64,000 bases of DNA from Streptomyces canus. Its GTDB lineage: Bacteria; Actinomycetota; Actinomycetes; Streptomycetales; Streptomycetaceae. Both the position numbers and the translations under genes were made by a program. The notes beneath the pieces were generated by a model that saw only the letters and a program-made list of their open reading frames with translations, was not told the DNA's origin and searched no databases. Location of the stretch: the NCBI RefSeq assembly GCF_001514145.1, contig NZ_KQ948669.1, positions 124,001-188,000 on the forward strand. Reading direction: 5' to 3'. Position 1 is the stretch's first letter, and the number at the start of each line of letters is the position of its first letter. Below are positions 44,905-52,250 of this stretch, one piece after another.

Positions 44905-45924
44905 TCAGGCGTTGAGGGCGGGGATGACCTTCGAGCCGTACGCGTCGATGGTCGCTTCCTGGGCGTCGTGCATGTCGTAGACGGCGAACTGGTCGACGCC
45001 CAGCTCGCGCAGCGCGTTCAGCTTCTCGATGTGCTTCTCGACCGGTCCGATGATGCAGAACCGGTCGACGATCTCGTCGGGCACGAACGCGGTGTCCGGG
45101 TTGTCGGCCCGCCCGTGGTGCGAGTAGTCGTACCCCTCGCGCGACTTGATGTAGTCCGTCAGCTCGTCGGGAACGGCGGCAGAGTGCTCGCCGTACTTGG
45201 AGACCAGATCGGCGACGTGGTTGCCGACCATCCCGCCGAACCAGCGGCACTGCTCGCGCGCGTGGGCGAGCGCCTCGGGCGAGTCGTTCTCGGTGACGTA
45301 GGCGGGGGCGGCCACGCAGATCTTGACCTCGTCCGCCGAGCGTCCGGCGGCGACGGCCGCGTCCTTGACCGCCTTCACCATGTACTCGGTCAGGTACAGG
45401 TCGGCCAGCTGGAGGATGAACCCGTCGGCCTCCTCGCCGGTCATCTTCAGCGCCTTGGGACCGTACGCGGCCATCCACACGGGGAGTTCGGCTCCCGGCT
45501 TGATCCACGGGAACCTGATGACCGTGCCGCCGAGGTCGGCCTCGTCGCCCCGGCCGAGCGCCCGGATGACCTTCATGGCCTCGCTGATGCGGGCCAGCGT
45601 GTTGGGCTTGCGGCCCGCCACGCGCATCGCGGAGTCGCCGCGGCCGATGCCGCAGACCGTGCGGTTGCCGAACATGTCGTTGAGGGTGGCGAAGGTGGAG
45701 GCGGTCACCTCCCAGGTACGGGTGCCCGGGTTGGTGACCATCGGGCCGACCTTCAACTTCGTTGTGTTAGACAGGATCTGACTGTAAATCACGAACGGCT
45801 CCTGCCAGAGCACGGCGGAGTCGAAGGTCCACCCGTAGGTGAAGCCGTTGCGTTCGGCCCGCTTCATCAGGCTGATGACCTTCGAGGCCGGCGGGTCGGT
45901 CTGCAGGACGAGTCCGAAGTCCAT
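44905..45924 (-). CDS. LLM-class F420-dependent oxidoreductase (TIGR03842-like)
   Basis: Protein of 339 residues in the luciferase-like TIM-barrel family. MDFGLVLQTDPPASKVISL at the N-terminus, ATLNDMFGNRTVCGIGRGDS, and MAAYGPKALKMTGEEADG support the F420-using subgroup. The ATG has AGGAG 8 nt upstream. Always-near-hydantoinase placement suggests it acts in pyrimidine or hydantoin metabolism; reduction of the pyrimidine ring or oxidation of an intermediate are both possible. I know of no proven reaction for this subgroup. Confidence 0.85.
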   Translation of the reverse strand: MDFGLVLQTDPPASKVISLMKRAERNGFTYGWTFDSAVLWQEPFVIYSQILSNTTKLKVGPMVTNPGTRTWEVTASTFATLNDMFGNRTVCGIGRGDSAMRVAGRKPNTLARISEAMKVIRALGRGDEADLGGTVIRFPWIKPGAELPVWMAAYGPKALKMTGEEADGFILQLADLYLTEYMVKAVKDAAVAAGRSADEVKICVAAPAYVTENDSPEALAHAREQCRWFGGMVGNHVADLVSKYGEHSAAVPDELTDYIKSREGYDYSHHGRADNPDTAFVPDEIVDRFCIIGPVEKHIEKLNALRELGVDQFAVYDMHDAQEATIDAYGSKVIPALNA

Positions 45925-45935
45925 CTGCGCCACTC

Positions 45936-47339
45936 CTAGTTGAGGTACTGACAGGTGGACCGAGGGGTGTACGTTCCGTGCCCGGCGTGCCCGGTGTACT
46001 CCCGCTCGGTGATGACGAGTTCGCCGCGCGAGAGAACCGTCTCGACGCGGCCCGTGAGGCGCTTTCCTTCGTACGCCGAGTAGTCGACGTTCATGTGGTG
46101 GGTCTCGGCGGAGACGATCTGCTCGGCGTGCGGGTCGTAGATGACGACATCGGCGTCGGCGCCCGGGGCGATGGTCCCCTTCTTCGGGTACATGCCGAAC
46201 ATCCGGGCCGGGGTGGCGCAGGCGATCTCGATCCAGCGGCGGCGCGAGATGTGACCGTCGACGACGCCCTGGTGGAGCAGGTCCATGCGGTTCTCGACGC
46301 CGGGGAGGCCGTTGGGGATCTTCGAGAAGTCGCCGCGGCCGAGCTCCTTCTGGCCCACGAAGCAGAAGGGGCAGTGGTCGGTGGAGACGACCTGGAGGTC
46401 GTTGGTGCGCAGTCCCTGCCAGAGCTTGGCCTGGTGTTCCTTCGGCCTCAGGGGAGTTGAGCACACGTATTTCGAGCCCTCGAAGTCCGGCTCCGCGAGG
46501 TTGTCCGTCGACAGGAACAGATACTGCGGGCAGGTCTCGCCGAAGACGTTGAGCCCCTCGTCACGTGCGCGCGCCAGCTCGGCCACTGCCTCCATGGCCG
46601 AGACGTGCACGACGTAGAGGGGCGCGCCGGCGACCTGCGCGAGCTTGATGGCGCGGTGGGTGGCCTCGGCCTCGAGGAGGGCCTTGCGTACCTCCCCGTG
46701 ATAGCGGGGGTCGGTCTCGCCGCGCGCCAGCGCCTGCTCGACCAGCACGTCGATCGCGATGCCGTTCTCGGCGTGCATCATGATCAGGCCGCCGTTCTCG
46801 GCGGAGCGCTGCATGGCGCGCAGGATCTGGCCGTCGTCGGAGTAGAAGACGCCCGGGTAGGCCATGAACTGCTTGAAGGAGGTGACCCCCTCCCCCACCA
46901 GCAGGTCCATTTCCTTGAGCGTCTCCTGGTTCACATCGGAGACGATCATGTGGAAGCCGTAGTCGATGGCACAGTTGCCCTCGGCCTTGGCGTGCCAGGC
47001 GTCCAGGCCCTCGCGCAGTGAGTGGCCGACGCTCTGCACCGCGAAGTCGACGATCGTGGTCGTGCCGCCCCAGGCGGCGGCTCGGGTGCCGGTCTCGAAG
47101 GTGTCGGAGGCGAAGGTGCCGCCGAACGGCAGCTCCATGTGGGTGTGGGCGTCGACGCCACCGGGGATGACGTACTTCCCGGTGGCGTCGATGGTCCGGT
47201 CGGCTGTGAACGACTCGGCTGCCGAGGTGCCCGAGGCGGCGAGGGCGGCGATGCGGCCGTCCTCGATCAGCACGTCGGCGTGGATCTCGTCGGACGCGGT
47301 GATGACGAGGCCACCGCGGATGACGGTACGGCTGCTCAT
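45936..47339 (-). CDS. hydA: dihydropyrimidinase / D-hydantoinase
   Basis: Zinc amidohydrolase of 467 residues that opens 5,6-dihydrouracil to N-carbamoyl-beta-alanine (or hydantoins to carbamoyl amino acids). Metal ligands: His65 and His67 (DAHTHMEL), carboxylated Lys156 (TSFKQFMAYPG), His189 (MMHAEN), and His and Asp later (STDHCPF). GGAGAGGGA stands 3-4 nt before the ATG. Sits between nitrilase-fold and LLM genes with gaps of 31 and 11 bp. Confidence 0.94.
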   Translation of the reverse strand: MSSRTVIRGGLVITASDEIHADVLIEDGRIAALAASGTSAAESFTADRTIDATGKYVIPGGVDAHTHMELPFGGTFASDTFETGTRAAAWGGTTTIVDFAVQSVGHSLREGLDAWHAKAEGNCAIDYGFHMIVSDVNQETLKEMDLLVGEGVTSFKQFMAYPGVFYSDDGQILRAMQRSAENGGLIMMHAENGIAIDVLVEQALARGETDPRYHGEVRKALLEAEATHRAIKLAQVAGAPLYVVHVSAMEAVAELARARDEGLNVFGETCPQYLFLSTDNLAEPDFEGSKYVCSTPLRPKEHQAKLWQGLRTNDLQVVSTDHCPFCFVGQKELGRGDFSKIPNGLPGVENRMDLLHQGVVDGHISRRRWIEIACATPARMFGMYPKKGTIAPGADADVVIYDPHAEQIVSAETHHMNVDYSAYEGKRLTGRVETVLSRGELVITEREYTGHAGHGTYTPRSTCQYLN

Positions 47340-47370
47340 GTTCCCTCTCCTGCCAGAGTGGACGGTTCGG

Positions 47371-48213
47371 TCAGGGTGCGGTCAGCGGGGGGTAGGCGTC
47401 CGGACGGCGGTCGCGGTAGAACTGCCAGCGGTCGCGGACTTCCCGCAGCTTGGCCATGTCCAGGTCCCGGACGACCAGTTCGGTCTCCTTGTCGCTCGCC
47501 ACCTCGCCGACGAACTGGGCCTCCGGGTCGACGAAGTACGTCGTCCCGTAGAAGTCGTTGTCGCCCAGCTCCTCGACGCCCACCCGGTTGATGGCACCGA
47601 TGAAGTACTCGTTGGCGACGGCCGCGGCCGGCTGCTCCAGCTGCCACAGGTAGGCGGACAGGCCGCGCGAGGTGGCCGACGGGTTGAAGACGATCTCGGC
47701 ACCGGCCAGGCCCAACGCCCGCCAGCCCTCGGGGAAGTGGCGGTCGTAGCAGATGTACACGCCGATCCTCCCGACCTTGGTGTCGAAGATCGGCCAGCCG
47801 AGGTTGCCGGGTCGGAAGTAGAACTTCTCCCAGAATCCCGGTACTTGGGGGATGTGGTGCTTGCGGTACTTGCCGAGGTACGAGCCGTCCGCGTCGATCA
47901 CCGCGGCGGTGTTGTAGAGGACGCCGGGCTGCTCCTCCTCGTACATCGGCAGGATGAGGACGATGCCCAGTTCCTTGGCCAGCGCCTGGAACCGCTTGAC
48001 GATCGGGCCGTCCGGAATCTGCTCGGCGTACTCGTAGAACGCCTTGTCCTGGACCTGGCAGAAGTACGGCCCGTAGAACAGCTCCTGGAAGCACAGGACC
48101 TGAGCACCCTGCGCGGCCGCGTCCCGGGCCGCCTGCTCGTGTACCTGGATCATCGACTCCTTGTCGCCCGTCCACGCGGTCTGGAAGAGGGCGGCACGAA
48201 TCACTCTGCTCAT
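47371..48213 (-). CDS. N-carbamoyl-amide hydrolase (beta-ureidopropionase type), copy 1
   Basis: Nitrilase-superfamily enzyme of 280 residues with the triad Glu44 (FQELF), Lys118 (KYRKHHIP) and Cys155 (YICYDRHFPEGW). Length, PYFCQVQ and FPEGWR fit beta-ureidopropionase/N-carbamoylputrescine amidase; with hydA next door it should split N-carbamoyl-beta-alanine to beta-alanine, CO2 and ammonia. GGAGG lies 5 nt before the ATG. A candidate TAGTCT -10 (48243-48248) and repeated CACGGTGTCAC boxes upstream suggest its own regulated promoter. Colinear with the copy at 51229. Confidence 0.9.
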   Translation of the reverse strand: MSRVIRAALFQTAWTGDKESMIQVHEQAARDAAAQGAQVLCFQELFYGPYFCQVQDKAFYEYAEQIPDGPIVKRFQALAKELGIVLILPMYEEEQPGVLYNTAAVIDADGSYLGKYRKHHIPQVPGFWEKFYFRPGNLGWPIFDTKVGRIGVYICYDRHFPEGWRALGLAGAEIVFNPSATSRGLSAYLWQLEQPAAAVANEYFIGAINRVGVEELGDNDFYGTTYFVDPEAQFVGEVASDKETELVVRDLDMAKLREVRDRWQFYRDRRPDAYPPLTAP

Positions 48214-48275
48214 CGGGACCTCCGGTCACTCGGTGTGCGAGAAGACTAGGAAGTCCGAAAACCGGCTTTGAGTTG

Positions 48276-48371
48276 CACGGTGTCACGTCTGCGGGCCTTG
48301 GGCGTGCCACGGTGTCACCCTGTCGTGAGCCCATGTTTCACCGCCGTTTTCCCAGGTCGTGGCATGTTTCA
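48276..48371. promoter_or_regulatory. direct repeats upstream of hydrolase copy 1
   Basis: Two identical CACGGTGTCAC boxes (48276-48286 and 48308-48318, 32 bp apart) and two CATGTTTCA boxes (48332-48340 and 48363-48371, 31 bp apart) in the 155-bp gap after the PucR gene. About three helical turns between each pair fits binding of a regulator on one face. Confidence 0.5.
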
Positions 48372-49919
48372 GCCCTGTTGCGCGTCGTGTGCGAGAAGCG
48401 CGATGTGCACCGAGGCCGCCTGTTCGAAGTCGTCGAGGTCGACCCCGAGGCGGCCCTGTATCGCTTCCAGCCGCCGGTAGAGCGCGGGGCGGGAGACGTG
48501 GTGGAGCTGGGCGGTGCGGGACTTGTTGCGGCCGGTGGCGAGATAGGTGCGCAGCACCGCCAGCAGATCGGCTCCCGGCCCGCACAGCAGCCCGTCCAGC
48601 TCGCGCTCGGCGAAGGACTGGACGTGCGGGTCGTCGCGCAACAGCCGGATCAGTCCGCGCAGATGGACGTCCTTGAGGCGGACGACGGCCGGGAGATCGA
48701 GGGCCCCCGAGGCGACGGCGTCCGCGACATGCCGGGCCTCACGCATACCGGCGGGAACGTCGTCCCAGGCGGTCCTTGGATCCGCTGCCGCCACGACCGT
48801 CCCCGACAGCCGGGCCGCGAAGTTCGCCGTGAGCACGGTGGCGTCCTGGTCTCTGGCCAGGCTCAGCAGTACGGCGGTGGCCCCGTCGGCGAGCTCGGCG
48901 ACGATGCCGGGCAGGCCCAACAGCCGTAGCACCCGGTCGAGTTCGGCCGGATCGCCGTCCCGCACGACGAGCGGCACGAAGGTGCGCCGGTTGACGGGCA
49001 GTCCGGCCGCCCGCGCGCGGGGCAGCAGCTGCCTCGCCGGTACGACCCCGCTGACCAGATCGGTCAGCAGGCTCTGCGCGGACTGCTCCTCCCAGGTGTG
49101 GGCGGAGGTGCCGCCCAGCATGCGGTGCAGGACGAGGGCTTCGGCGGCGCGGTCGGCGAGCAGCCGCCCGGTGGCGGTGTCGCCCCGGTAGCCGCACAGC
49201 ATGATCTGGCCCCAGCGCTCCCCGCGGCCGCCCAGTTCGGCGCGGATCCAGCCGTCGCCCTCGCTGCCGCCGGCCTGGCGGGCGATGCGTTCCCAGTCGC
49301 GCAGCACGTCGTCCACCGCGGAGCGCTCGCCCGCGGTGGCGAGGACGCGGTGGGCGAGGTTGGTGACGACGACGGGACAGCCGCTGTGGTGGGCGATCTC
49401 GTCGAGCATCCGCTGGAGCGGGGCGCCCGCGGTGATGAGTCCGGTGAGGGCGGTGCGCACGGCCTCGGACATGCTGACGGCGGCGAACTTCCGCCGGATG
49501 AGCCGGGCTTGGACCTCCTCCGTCAACTCCGCGAAGGGGAAGGGCCGGTGGAGGACGACCATGGGCAGCCCGCACCGCTCGGCGGCCCGGCGCATCACGT
49601 CCGGCGGGGCCGGGAAGGCGCGGCCGAGTCCGAGGACCACGGCCGCGGCCTCCGCGCGGTGCAGGGACCGGATGTACTCGGCCTGCTTGTCGTCGTCACC
49701 GGCGAGCAGCACTCCGGTGGTGAGGACCATCTCGCCGCCGCTGAGCATGACGCCGACGTCGGCGGCCTCCGCCACATGCACCCAGCGCACGGCCCGGTCG
49801 AGCTGGCCGGCGCCGGCCACCACCTCGGGCTCCCCGGCGAGGACCCGTTCCAGCATGAGGACCTGACGGACCGACAGGGTCGGCGCCAAGGACTCCAGGG
49901 GCTCCAAGGTGGTGCTCAT
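48369..49919 (-). CDS. PucR-family regulator of the pyrimidine cluster
   Basis: Protein of 516 residues. N-terminal PucR sensor domain at about 15-135 (SVRQVLMLERVLAGEPEVV; GGEMVLTTGVLL), a middle GGDEF-like region, and C-terminal HTH_30 (LLAVLRTYLATGRNKSRTA, then HHVSRPALYRRLEAIQGRLG). Lies in the middle of the cluster on the same strand, 23 bp after the aminotransferase gene. In other bacteria PucR proteins activate purine or pyrimidine catabolic genes in response to an intermediate; here likely dihydropyrimidine or beta-alanine compounds (inference). Confidence 0.9.
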   Translation of the reverse strand: MSTTLEPLESLAPTLSVRQVLMLERVLAGEPEVVAGAGQLDRAVRWVHVAEAADVGVMLSGGEMVLTTGVLLAGDDDKQAEYIRSLHRAEAAAVVLGLGRAFPAPPDVMRRAAERCGLPMVVLHRPFPFAELTEEVQARLIRRKFAAVSMSEAVRTALTGLITAGAPLQRMLDEIAHHSGCPVVVTNLAHRVLATAGERSAVDDVLRDWERIARQAGGSEGDGWIRAELGGRGERWGQIMLCGYRGDTATGRLLADRAAEALVLHRMLGGTSAHTWEEQSAQSLLTDLVSGVVPARQLLPRARAAGLPVNRRTFVPLVVRDGDPAELDRVLRLLGLPGIVAELADGATAVLLSLARDQDATVLTANFAARLSGTVVAAADPRTAWDDVPAGMREARHVADAVASGALDLPAVVRLKDVHLRGLIRLLRDDPHVQSFAERELDGLLCGPGADLLAVLRTYLATGRNKSRTAQLHHVSRPALYRRLEAIQGRLGVDLDDFEQAASVHIALLAHDAQQG

Positions 49920-49942
49920 GACGGTGTTCCCTCGCTGTGGAC

Positions 49943-51232
49943 CTACTGGATGGTGCTCCTCAGAGCGTGTTCGAGGATCGCGGCGCCCTCTTCGGCCTCC
50001 GCGACGGTCAGGGACAGGGGCGGGGCGATCCGCAGGGCGCTGGTGTTGTGCCCGCCGCCCTTGCCCAGGAGCAGCCCTTCGGCGCGGGCCGCCTCCAGCA
50101 CGGCGGACGCGGCCTGCGGGTCGGCTTCGTCCGTGCCGGGTTTCACCAGCTCGACGCCGAGCATGAGCCCACGCCCACGCACCTCCCGCACGCCCGGAAC
50201 CTGCGCCGCGACGGCCCGCAGCCGCTCGATGAGCAGCCCGCCGACGCGCCGGGCGTTGCCCTGCAGGTCGTGTTCCAGGAGATACGTCAGGTTCGCGAGG
50301 CCGGCCGCCATGGTGATCTGGGTGCCGCCGAACGTCGAAATGCTGTTGGAGTCCAGGCAGTTCATGATCTCGGCGCGGGCCACCACCCCGCCGATGGACA
50401 TGCCGTTGCCGATGCCCTTGGCGAAGGTGAGGATGTCCGGCGGACCCGACCGGTCGTGCGCCTGCCAGCCCCAGAAGTGGTCGCCGGTGCGGCCCCAGCC
50501 GGTCTGCACCTCGTCGGCGATCCACAGGATGCCGTGCTCGTCGAGCACCTCGCGGAAGGCCGCGTAGAGGCCGTCGGGCGGGGAGGTGAAGCCGCCGACG
50601 CCCTGGATCGGCTCGGCGATCAGGGCGGCGGGCGGGCGGGTGTGGCCGAGCAGGTCCTTGAGGTCGTCGACGCAGGCCGCGATGAAGTCGTCGTCGCCGA
50701 GGGAGGCGTACGGGCCGCGGGTGCGCACGCCTCCGTGGACGTACAGCGTCTGGAGCGGGGACAGCGAGGTGGGTGACCAGCCGCGGTTGCCGGTGATGCC
50801 GACCGCGCTGAAGGAGCGGCCGTGGTAGCTGTTGCGCATCGCCAGGATCGTGTTGCTGCGGCGGTAGGTGGTGGCGAGCAGCAGGGCGGTGTCGTTGGCC
50901 TCGGTGCCGGAGGTGGTGAAGAAGACCCGGGCGTCCGGGATGCCGGACAACTGGGCGATGCGCTCGGCGAGTTCGACCATCGGCCGGTTCAGGTACAGGG
51001 TCGACGAGTGGATGATCCGCCCGGCCTGTTCGCTCACCGCCTTGGTGATCTCGGGCAGGGCGTGCGCGGTCATCGTGGTCAGGATGCCGCCGAAGAAGTC
51101 GAGGTACTTGTTGCCCTCGGCGTCCCACACGTACCGGCCCTCGCCGTGTGTGATCTCCAGCGGGTCCTCGTAGTAGAGGGCGAGCCAGTCGGGCAGGACG
51201 GCACGGTGACGTCCCAGCAGGTCCTCGGTCAC
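49943..51232 (-). CDS. class III aminotransferase, probable beta-alanine transaminase
   Basis: PLP enzyme of 429 residues. GTG 51232 overlaps the upstream stop by 4 bp (GTGA). Signature: WIADEVQTGWGRTG and PLP Lys272 in LTFAKGIGNGM; TSGTEANDTALLLA binds phosphate. In this cluster it should move the amino group of beta-alanine (or 3-aminoisobutyrate) to a keto acid, giving malonate semialdehyde. By family alone, related alanine-glyoxylate or aminobutyrate transaminases are possible. Confidence 0.9.
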   Translation of the reverse strand: MTEDLLGRHRAVLPDWLALYYEDPLEITHGEGRYVWDAEGNKYLDFFGGILTTMTAHALPEITKAVSEQAGRIIHSSTLYLNRPMVELAERIAQLSGIPDARVFFTTSGTEANDTALLLATTYRRSNTILAMRNSYHGRSFSAVGITGNRGWSPTSLSPLQTLYVHGGVRTRGPYASLGDDDFIAACVDDLKDLLGHTRPPAALIAEPIQGVGGFTSPPDGLYAAFREVLDEHGILWIADEVQTGWGRTGDHFWGWQAHDRSGPPDILTFAKGIGNGMSIGGVVARAEIMNCLDSNSISTFGGTQITMAAGLANLTYLLEHDLQGNARRVGGLLIERLRAVAAQVPGVREVRGRGLMLGVELVKPGTDEADPQAASAVLEAARAEGLLLGKGGGHNTSALRIAPPLSLTVAEAEEGAAILEHALRSTIQ

Positions 51233-52071
51233 GGCTGCACCAGCCCTTCGTAGGCGTCGGGGCGGCGGTCGCGGTAGAACGCCCACTGCTGGCGTACTTC
51301 GTCGACGAGGTCGAAGTCCAGGTCGCGGACGACCAGTTCCTCCTCCTTGTCGCTCGCCGTGTCCCCGACGAACTGGCCGCGCGGGTCGACGAAGTACGAC
51401 GTCCCGTAGAAGTCGTTGTCCCCGTACTCCTCGACGCCGACCCGGTTGATCGCGGCGACGAAGTACTCGTTGGCGACGGCGGCCGCGGGCTGCTCCAGGC
51501 GCCACAGGTGGGAGGAGAGTCCCCGGTGCGTGGCGGACGGGTTGTAGACGAGCTGGGCGCCGTTCAGGCCCAGCTGCCGCCAGCCCTCCGGGAAGTGGCG
51601 GTCGTAGCAGATGTAGACGCCGACCTTGCCCACGGCGGTGTCGAAGACCGGCCAGCCGAGGTTGCCGGGCTTGAAGTAGTACTTCTCCCAGAAGCCCTTG
51701 ACCTGCGGGATGTGGTGCTTGCGGTACTTGCCGAGGACGCTGCCGTCGGCGTCGATCACGACCGCGGTGTTGTAGTAGAAGCCGGACTGCTCGACCTCGA
51801 ACACCGGCACGACGATCACCATGCCGGTCTCGCGGGCGAGTTCCTGCATACGACTCGTGGTGGGGCCGTCGGGCACCGGCTCGGCCCAGCGGTAGTGCTC
51901 CGGTTCCTGGACCTGGCAGAAGTAGGGGGCGTTGAACACTTCCTGGAACCCGATGATCTTCGCGCCCTGTCGGGCCGCCTCGCGGGCGTGCTCCTCGTGT
52001 TTCGCCACCATGGACTCGGTGTCGCCGGTCCAGGTGGCCTGGACCAGAGCGGCACGTACGACGTTGGCCAT
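51229..52071 (-). CDS. N-carbamoyl-amide hydrolase (beta-ureidopropionase type), copy 2
   Basis: Paralog of the 47371 gene, the same 280 residues without gaps and about two-thirds identical by eye. Same triad (Glu44 in FQEVF, Lys118, Cys155). Differences cluster at the N-terminal side of the substrate pocket (NAPYFCQVQEPEHYRW versus YGPYFCQVQDKAFYEY), which hints at a different carbamoyl substrate, for instance from thymine. First gene of the cluster; AAGGAG stands 6 nt before its ATG, and inverted repeats lie directly upstream. Confidence 0.9.
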   Translation of the reverse strand: MANVVRAALVQATWTGDTESMVAKHEEHAREAARQGAKIIGFQEVFNAPYFCQVQEPEHYRWAEPVPDGPTTSRMQELARETGMVIVVPVFEVEQSGFYYNTAVVIDADGSVLGKYRKHHIPQVKGFWEKYYFKPGNLGWPVFDTAVGKVGVYICYDRHFPEGWRQLGLNGAQLVYNPSATHRGLSSHLWRLEQPAAAVANEYFVAAINRVGVEEYGDNDFYGTSYFVDPRGQFVGDTASDKEEELVVRDLDFDLVDEVRQQWAFYRDRRPDAYEGLVQP

Positions 52072-52100
52072 GAGCTGCTCCTTCGGCGGGACGTCAGAGC

Positions 52101-52157
52101 CTCTACGCCCGTAGATATAGCCGTAGAGGGACGAACGTAAGCCTCCTGGAGAGGCTT
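52101..52157. promoter_or_regulatory. inverted repeats upstream of the pyrimidine cluster
   Basis: CTCTACG (52101-52107) / CGTAGAG (52122-52128), spacer 14 with TATAG inside, and AAGCCTC (52139-52145) / GAGGCTT (52151-52157), spacer 5. Both are within 90 bp of the hydrolase ATG and are good candidates for operator and promoter; the A+T-rich centre could hold the -10. Confidence 0.45.
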
Positions 52158-52200
52158 GCCAAGACCATCGTCGTTAACCCGCGAAGTCGATCACGTTTCA

Positions 52201-52218
52201 CACTCCAGTGGAGGAGTG
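52201..52218 (-). terminator. small hairpin after the repeat-protein gene
   Basis: CACTCC (52201-52206) / GGAGTG (52213-52218) with a 6-nt loop, 33 bp beyond the stop at 52251. Short, so only a weak terminator candidate. Confidence 0.35.
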
Positions 52219-52250
52219 ACGCGGCCGGTCAGTGGGTTGTGGAGGACCTG

